A program made the position numbers and the translations under genes. The notes beneath the pieces were generated by a model. That model did not search any database. It saw only the letters and a program-made list of their open reading frames with translations, and was not told where the DNA came from. A DNA stretch of 64,000 nucleotides from NCBI RefSeq assembly GCF_001540865.1, contig NW_017893421.1, positions 1-64,000 of the forward strand, in the 5' to 3' direction. The stretch's first letter is position 1. Every line of letters starts with the position of its first letter. The stretch is from Ananas comosus (Eukaryota > Streptophyta > Magnoliopsida > Poales > Bromeliaceae). This document shows positions 57,547 to 64,000 of the stretch, in pieces.

Positions 57547-58679
57547 TTTTAAGTCTTGTGTGTTGGCAAGTTTCGTGGATTGAGTCGGAGTCTTGAAGGA
57601 TCAGAGCGTATCGTCGAAGATTGAAGAATCCAAGATTTCGAAGAAATTGGAAAATAAATCACGACGTACGTGAATCACAATGCTCAGGTAAGTTTGTAAT
57701 TCTTGGTATGGTGATTCATACTTAGTTGTAGGCATTAGAATCATAAAATCAAAGTTTAGCGGATTAGAAAGTGCGCCGGAACTTTGCAAAACCCGAAACT
57801 GTGCAAAAATTTGAAAATTGCAAAGTGTACCGGTACAGCATTGAAAGTGTACCGGTAGAGATTGTGTTCCGGTACAACCAGCGAAATGTCATCGGTTACA
57901 CTGTTTCGCAGGATTTTCTATTCCATCATCGTGTAACCGGTAACAACTTGAAAGTGTACCGGTACACAATGTAAATTCCTAAAAAACTTTCTAATCTAAT
58001 TCTAATTGATTCTAAAGTCTATAAATAAGCTATTGGGGTTGTCTAACACATCAAGCATTATGAGAATACATGTTTGAGAAACTCTAGAGGGTAGGATTTC
58101 ATCCAAAACCTATTTTCTACAAAATAGCGTCTTTTAGGTCAAATCGAGATATTGTAATTTGATATCAATATGTCGATTTGATCTACGCTTCGCTTGGAGT
58201 TTTCTTCTTTGGTTTTCCACAACACTCTAAGCGAAGGATCACCATAGCATGATGTTTTTCATGGATGGCGTCGTGGATTCGGCGTGATTGAAGGCATTTC
58301 GTGGATTCAGATCGTGGGCTTGTGTATTCGAGTGGCGTTAGTGGATTCGGACGTGTGCAAGGCGTTCGTGGATTCGAATGTAAGGGCGTGGACAACCCGA
58401 AGGATTGCGCGAAATTCGTAAGAGGTTAAGAGAGGTCGAGTCCGTGGAATCGGTAATCACCTTGTAATCTTTCTCCTAGTAAATTATTTTTTTGTGTTGG
58501 TCCCGTGGGTTTTTCTCCAAGTTGGAGTTTTTCTACCTAAATCTCGGTGTGATTTTTATTTTCTGCATTTATTTTTATCGCATTGAGATTTGTGATTTTT
58601 TTGGCTATTACACCTGTTCACCCCCCTCTATGTGTTAGATACAATCTAGATAGATCCTTAGGCTACCTCAAAACTTACA
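57547..58679 (+). repeat. 3' LTR of copia copy 2, 1,133 bp
   Basis: It begins TTTTAAGTC (TG mutated to TT) and ends AACTTACA. It has no insertion and so shows the empty site for the solo LTR at 45297. Confidence 0.96.
57829..58028 (+). promoter_or_regulatory. Copia 3' LTR: dyad pairs plus TATA box
   Basis: The cores start at 57829/57851 (22) and 57936/57958 (22). TATA box CTATAAATAA starts at 58019, 56 bp after the last core end. Confidence 0.72.
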
Positions 58680-59000
58680 GAGTCGACTACTTAGGGATGT
58701 AAAAGGAATGAAAAGAACCAAGTTGTAATAATTATGCTAAATTTGATTGTATTTGGAAGCTAAAAAGAATTAAAGATGTAGTATGTAAAATGTATGTGAG
58801 TTGAATGCTTGTAATAGCATAGTGTTTATGTTTTTGATATCTTCCTTATGCAATCTTTGTTTGTATACTGTTCCTGGTTGGAACCTCGCGTATTGTATGG
58901 ATTGTGACGCCTTGGATGTACAGGGAAAACCCTGTTCGTTCGGCGGTCTGTCGGCGTGCCCGAACCGACCAAATAGGCGGGCTCGGGGCTTGACATAGCC

Positions 59001-60862
59001 GTAGTGTCCTCTTGGTATATGCAATACCATTATCAGTCTTTCATTCCGCAGGCGCGTTCCCTTTAAAGTCCACCATATTGACCTACTAAGGAAATGGATT
59101 TTTTGTCAATTTTTATATTTTTGTTTTCTTAGTCGGCAAATATGAGCCAACCTTTATTTATTTTCTTTTGAATCTGCCTTTTAAAGGCAGTGCACTTATT
59201 TGTTCTATGGCTCCATGAATGGTGCTATTTACAATATCTTTTCCTTTTCAATTAATTCTTCTCTATAAGATATAGCTTGTCCCTCCCGAAGCTGAATTCG
59301 TCCATCTTTCAACAACCAATCGAAAATCAGATTGGTCTTCGACACATCAAATGAATAAGTATATGCTGCCACTTGTGCTTTCGCTTCGCTGTATTTGGCA
59401 GGTTTTAGCAAAGCGCACTTATATGGCTGGTGATTTTTTACCATCTCAACAACATATATTTTGGCTTCATCAGCCGAATCCTCGATTTTTTCATATATGT
59501 CCAGCTCATCTTGAGCCGAAAATTCTTCAAGGAAAGAAATATTTTTCTCTTTCCCTTCACTCCAATCTTTATTTCGACTCCATCTAGGTCGATCTTCATT
59601 ATTTCCTTTTCTGAATTGCTCATATTGAGCAACCCGAACTTCCAAATCGAAAAGATTTGGAAAATACTTGCTTCAAAATGGTCTTTAATTTTGAAATATA
59701 GACCATTAAATGCCATTTTGGCAAATTCGAATTCCGACATTCTCACAAAACAACGGCTTCTTGCCGTTTTGGATCGGTTCAAATACTCCTCAACCGATTC
59801 TCCTGTTCTTTGTCTGAACTGGCCAGATCAGCAACCGAAAGTTCCTGCTCTGATCTATAAAACTGTTCATAAAATTTTCTTTTCAATTCGTCCCAATCTC
59901 GAACATAATTGGCTAGCAAACTCGTGTACCAAGTAAACGCAGTCTTAGTTAACGAGGTATTAAATAACCTGAGCTTCAGGAAAGGATCTACAGCGGCTTC
60001 TCGGCATTGAGCCGTAAACCGTGTGACGTGTTCGACCGTATTTTCGGTCTCGTCGCCTAAAAATTTGTCAAATTTCGGCATTTTCCAATTCGCTGGATAA
60101 GGATGTTCTATATTTATATTTGTAGGGTAAGGGGATATAAATACAGGCTGCATTGCCGACCTTACTCCAACTCCAAAAGTATTTCGGATGGCTTCCTCAA
60201 TTTGTGCATAAATTTCATTATTGTTTCCTTGTATGGGAACAGGGGCCTATGCTTGAACCCGGTTCAATTTTAGTGGTAATCAAAGATTTTGTGCCACAAG
60301 GTTAACTCCCTATATAGTAGCATTTGGAGCTTGCCCCCCAGCCCTAATCCCTACATTTTGGGGCTGATATGCTGCCAGTGGCGGGGGAGGAGGTAATCCC
60401 CAGGCTATCTCCGATTGCTGGCCGGCATTTAAAATAGCTGGTCTATAAGCCGCTTGAAAAGATGCCACCTAGTGTTGAGGTTGACCACTTACTAGTGTTA
60501 CGGAATTTTGTAATACCGGTGTAGCTACAGGTCCTTGTAGACCTGCTATAGGTTGCTCGTTCCGCGTCAATACTTGCCCTATTCGGGCAATATTTTCGTT
60601 AGAGGCCGTAATTGCGACCGGTACTGCATCTAAACGAGCAATACTTCTGTGACTATTTTAGTCCAATACTTGTAGGACCCGCGTCATTTGTACAAGCACT
60701 TGAGCCGGACTTGGCTCTTGTTGGTCAGATTGACCGCTTGTCTCGCCTTCGACTGGTAAGACTGCTTGACGCTCACCTGCATTATTGGAATTGCTGGCTT
60801 AGTCATTCCCGAAATTTCGAGGAACGACCCTGTTACACAAGTTCATGGCATTGTCGTCAGCC
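59001..60862 (-). pseudogene. gag: Tat gag, decayed
   Basis: It starts MADDNAMNLCNRVVPRNF at 60862, with stops soon after. A Pro/Gln-rich part follows (about 60560-60240). The gag core is in ORF 60153-59779: WKMPKFDKFLGDETENTVEH, LFNTSLTKTAFTWYTSLLAN, WDELKRKFYEQFYR, the Retrotrans_gag pattern of Tat elements. Frame changes near 59780 and 59645 lead to 59645-59229 (EVRVAQYEQFRKGNNEDRPR and on) and then WHHSWSHRTNKC near 59210, a remnant of the CH-rich motif. It is cut at 59000 by the LTR at 37771-58995. Confidence 0.82.
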
Positions 60863-61018
60863 ATAATGTAGCACACTAGACCTTTGCAAATTGCAAGGTC
60901 CGAGTGTTTGGTTGGATTCCACTTTTTCACACTTGGTGGAAGGTCGTAGATGGTATTCCGACCTAAAAAGTTCGATTCCTGGAGTTTTAGCAAGTCCTGA
61001 GAGTTTTTACTCTCAGGG

Positions 61019-61313
61019 ACCGGTCCCTGATAGGAGAGACCGATCCTCTCAGAACAGTGCTGTGGCAAGGCTTGAGGCAACCGGTTCCTGGCGGGTGAGA
61101 CCGGTCCCCGAGCGCGACTACGCGGGGAGAGACCGGTCCCATGCGGGGAGAGACCGGTTCCGGAACGTTGGTTTTGCGGGGCAGGCCGAGAGACCGGTCC
61201 CAGGTATCTGGGAGACCGGCCCTCAGCACGAAAACTGCCCAGACCGAACAGTGCACACTTTGCATTTTTGAGGGACCTAGGTGGATTTTGTTACATTTGA
61301 AGGCTTATAGAGC
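61019..61313 (+). promoter_or_regulatory. LTR promoter: four dyad pairs and TATA-like site
   Basis: The cores start at 61019/61039 (ACCGAT), 61080/61100, 61132/61153 and 61193/61215 (ACCGGC); offsets are 20, 20, 21 and 22 bp. GGCTTATAGAG (61303-61313) begins 83 bp after the last core, then the CT-rich leader. Confidence 0.68.
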
Positions 61314-62577
61314 CTTTCCTCTCCCTCTCACCCTCATTTCACTCCCTCACACTCACTCTAGAGAAAGAAAGAGAAGGAGAAGAAGGAGAAGAAGAAGAAG
61401 AAGAAGTTGGAGAAGAGCAAGATCTTGAGGCTTGGAGCATCTTCCTCTCCCTTTTGCTTACCATTGGAGGCTTGGGGCTTGGGCTAGGAGCTTGATAGAG
61501 GATCAATCTTCAACCCTAGAGCATTTTGAGCTTGGTTTGGATCTTCTGTTGAAGTTGGTTGCTTGTTTCTCCCCTCTAGACCTATTTTTGGTAGATTTTG
61601 GGAGATGAAACCCTAGATTTGATATTTAGGGTTTATTTGGGGAATTTTTGATTTGAGGGCTGGGAGACCTAATTGATGGGTTTAGATCCTTCCTCTAGGT
61701 TGGGTTGGAAGGGTTCTTGCTCTCTTTGGAAGCTTGGGGAGGAATTTCATCATAAGAGGTGAGTTATGCCCTTTATGCTTAGATGGTTAAAGTTTGAGCT
61801 TTCGATGTTCGTTTCGATTGTGTAATTCTTGTTCCTACATCTTTAGGGTGCTAGGAGGCTAGTAGACACCTTCGTCGGAGCTTACGAAAGGTTTCGATAT
61901 CTACAGTGGGTTTGGCTTCATGGAAACGGGGCAAAATGGCCCCTATGCATTACATACTCGTCGTGAAGTCTTTTTGAATGCAAATCCATGCTAGATAGGA
62001 TTTATGGAAATTTTAAAACCCTTGAAACGCATGTGCTATGTGTAAGATAAATACCACTCTATATAGTAGAGCTATATGTGTAGACTTCATGCATGTGAAA
62101 GGTGTGCATCTTTTTAAGTTGAGAACATGTCTCTTATGCTAGAAATGGTTAGAATTATGTATTCATGAACATAATTATCATGCTTGGACTCGTTGAACAA
62201 AAGTGTCATAAAAGGGCACTTGAAACTAGTAAACTATTAAACTGCAACATAGAGACATAATGATAGACCATTGGACATTGACTATATTCCATGTTAGAGA
62301 CATGATGGCATAGTGATAGGCCTTTGTGACATTCGATACATTTCATGTTCATAGACATGAGGACATGAGACTTGAGACAGACTTATATGCATGCTTGCCA
62401 TTGTGCTCATTCGCACATGCTTGTGAGGGTCGCTTCCTACAAGCCGGCACTCCGGAGTTAGCCATCGCGATACATTTTCGCCGTACGGGATTGGGCGCCG
62501 AAGTGGATTGCCGTGGGAAAGGCTCATTCCTAAGAGTGGGGATGTTGACTACCATGGGGCCGTTAGGCACGGCACCG

Positions 62578-62661
62578 GCCAGACAGCCTACGGGTGGGTC
62601 TTACAGGCCAGACAGCCTTCGGGTGGGTCTTCATGCCAGACAACCTTCGGGTGGGTCTTAT
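62578..62661. repeat. Minisatellite, three units of 28-29 bp
   Basis: Units start at 62578, 62607 and 62635, each with GCCAGACAGCC then TTCGGGTGGGTCTT. Confidence 0.88.
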
Positions 62662-63431
62662 AAGATTAAACTTTTAACAGTTAAAGTGACAAGTGGACAT
62701 TGACTAGAATAATAAATAATGACATCTTTACTATTTGCATTGAGGACATCGTGTTGGTTGCATACTCATGCTTATACATGTTAGTCACATTCATGTACAT
62801 ACTTGTTGTAGTTGCTTTATTACTTATGCAGTTCATGCTAAGTAGAGATATCATGGTAGAATAGTACTCATGGTTACATACTTGTTCATTATTTCGCTTT
62901 TGTTTATACTTGTACTGACCCTCTTTTATAGCTTTTGGGCCTAGTGGCGCATTTCACTGAAGTCAGTAATTGCCCACTGGGAACTATTATTTAATAGTTC
63001 TCACGCCCTCTATTTTATGGTTTCTCTTAGAGCCTTCGGCACTGGCGGAGGCACAGGATCGCGGCAAGGAAGTCGCATAGCTAGATAGCGGAGCTTGCTG
63101 TTGCTCCTAAGTGGTCACTTTCTTCCTTTTTGGTTTTTGTGAGAGAGAGAGTTATGTATCATGTATAGAGACCACCTGTGTACTTCGTTTAGCTTTCGTT
63201 TTTGGGATTCTTATTGTATTACTTTATGTTTCTTCTAGTCGATTTTAAAATATATGGTTCTTTTCCTCTATTGTAGCATCTAGATATACTTGCTCTGATA
63301 CTCCTAGTTGTTCTCTTTTTACTGCTTCATTTATCGCTTTGTTTAGACGCCTTGTATGTTTTAGACATATGGCGGGTCTGGGCACGCGGCGGGCGGGCTT
63401 CCGCTGGGTCCCAGGGCGTGACAGATTAGTT

Positions 63432-63643
63432 TGGTATCAGAGCCTAGGGTTGAGTCTTAGTGGACCTAGCAAAGCTTAGGCCGATTGGACTATAAAAAAT
63501 AGGCTCGTGAGGGACGAGGTCTATTCGACTTGTGAGCGAAAGTACCGTGATTGGGTATCTTGATAACTCTAGAAAGTGGAGTTAAATCAAAGTGTATGGC
63601 TTCTAACTTCGCGGAGGGTTACGTTGGCGGCCGACAACGTAAC
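63432..63643 (+). other. Primer-binding site and leader of the Tekay-like element
   Basis: TGGTATCAGAGCC (63432-63444) is a near-perfect tRNA-iMet complement 8 bp inside the LTR end. The leader holds no long frame. GTAAC (63639-63643) is the likely left target duplicate of the LTR that follows. Confidence 0.9.
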
Positions 63644-64000
63644 TGTCACGCCCCGGGACCGATGCCAATTTGGCCCGACCCGAGCACGTCAAACAGACGC
63701 CGAACGGACAGAGTTTCTCCTATCCGCCCAAGGCTCATCACATGTACATTTTCATCAATAGAGAAAAGCACTAGCGGAAACATACACAAACGGCTTACAC
63801 GAGGGTAAGCAATAGCCATTAGTGAAAGAAAAAGGAAACTAAACATTCACAAGTAAAATGATTCATTTTAGATCATATACATTGCATCCATCTAGTAATT
63901 TATCGAATTCTTACATTCATTACATCATTTCTTTCTTACATTACATTTACCTCAAAATAAGCGCTTTACATTCTTTTCTTTACATACTAATCAGCAAATA
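63644..64000 (-). mobile_element. LTR of the 5287-8435 family, cut by the window end
   Basis: TGTCACGCCCCGGGACCGAT and the next 350 bp match 5287-5640 closely. Orientation is minus, so this is the 3' end of an LTR, either solo or the 3' LTR of an element. Confidence 0.9.

Larger units (their letters stand above)
45101..58679 (+). mobile_element. Complete Sirevirus-like copia element, copy 2, without pol
   Basis: Both ends are readable: TGTTAAGTC at 45101, AACTTACA ending at 58679, and perfect GAGTC duplicates (45096-45100, 58680-58684). Order: 5' LTR (1,130 bp net), primer site (49373), gag (49411-54018), spacer, envelope-like gene (55546-56940), four polypurine tracts, 3' LTR (1,133 bp). 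Without the two nested solo LTRs it is about 7.9 kb. No protease, integrase, RT or RNase H is present. The organisation, CCCCCCTCTAGG-type LTR end, tRNA-iMet primer site and repeated polypurine tracts fit Sireviruses. Confidence 0.93.
37771..58995 (+). mobile_element. Solo LTR, gypsy-type, about 3.45 kb net, split by two nested elements
   Basis: TGTAATGCACCG at 37771 and GGGGCTTGACA ending at 58995, with perfect TAGCC duplicates (37766-37770, 58996-59000). Its own sequence is 37771-38271, 42463-45100 and 58685-58995. The copies of the two inner duplicates (CTATT, GAGTC) mark the joins. Features: leader (42540-42710) with CT tracts, repeat domain (43080-44400) and hairpin (44950-44984). It is related to 8436-10605. 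Confidence 0.93.
23575..60866 (-). mobile_element. Old Tat-type Ty3/gypsy element hosting most of the window
   Basis: Pieces on the minus strand, 5' to 3': gag (60862-59001), linker (37765-36801), protease (34132-33480), RT/RNase H (32820-31582), second RNase H (31581-31219), integrase (about 30870-29719), then the antisense mobile-domain gene (29643-23580). Each break between pieces is an inserted element with a target duplicate (TAGCC, ACATC, ACTTT). Both LTRs lie outside the window. The second RNase H and the RT and gag sequences mark the Tat lineage. Many stops and frameshifts show it is the oldest layer. Confidence 0.85.
60867..64000 (+). mobile_element. Tekay/Del-like gypsy element: 5' LTR, primer site and leader (runs off the window)
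   Basis: TGTAGCACAC at 60867 to CAGGGCGTGACA at 63423 is a 2,557-bp LTR, preceded by CATAA (60862-60866), followed by a primer site and leader, and interrupted by another LTR at 63644. It has the same LTR type as the solo LTRs 17362-22519 and 49637-52195. Layout: dyad array, TATA-like site, CT then GAA leader (about 61320-61410), CTCCGGAG block (about 62452), minisatellite, hairpin (62973-63007). Confidence 0.9.

Overview
The window is repeat-rich flowering-plant nuclear DNA. It holds Ty3/gypsy and Ty1/copia retrotransposons with tRNA-iMet-type primer sites, very long LTRs, a captured plant mobile domain gene and a CACTA-type MITE. I found no host single-copy gene, tRNA, rRNA, bacterial gene or CRISPR array. 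The species cannot be fixed from this sequence alone; a monocot is plausible but unproven.

Almost everything to the right of about 8.4 kb is nested inside one old minus-strand Ty3/gypsy element of the Tat type, recognised by its second RNase H domain and Tat-like RT, integrase and gag. Its pieces are 23575-23953, 27527-34132, 36796-37770 and 58996-60866. Next to its pol, pointing the other way, it carries a plant mobile domain gene with introns. Inserted into it are: a Sirevirus-like copia element (10606-23574, left end cut off); solo LTRs at 23954-27526 and 34133-36795; a solo LTR at 37771-58995 that was itself split by a further solo LTR (38272-42457) and by a complete copia element (45101-58679); and a plus-strand Tekay/Del-like element that starts at 60867. 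Deeper layers sit inside these. The element boundaries rest on TG...CA ends and 5-bp target duplications that I could read on both sides in most cases (ACATC, TAGCC, CTATT, GAGTC, CATAA, GCAAG, ACTTT, AATGC; GGTTT/GGTTC and TTCAT/TACAT with one mismatch).

The left end (1-8435) has a plus-strand gypsy pol fragment joined at a single N (1249) to a minus-strand Tekay/Del-like element. That element has gag, a nearly intact PR-RT-RNase H frame, a truncated integrase, a primer-binding site and a 3.1-kb 5' LTR with an internal 566-bp tandem duplication.

Two things stand out. First, nearly every LTR family here, gypsy and copia alike, carries palindromes with an ACCGGT core, mostly in pairs about 20-22 bp apart (range 15-23), usually 150-350 bp from the LTR 5' end. 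In the families where a TATA box can be read, it follows at a fixed distance. The same pair recurs inside the copia elements, just upstream of their internal gene. Second, both copia copies lack pol altogether, yet keep gag, several polypurine tracts and an envelope-like gene with its own leader intron. This is a non-autonomous family that spread in that form.
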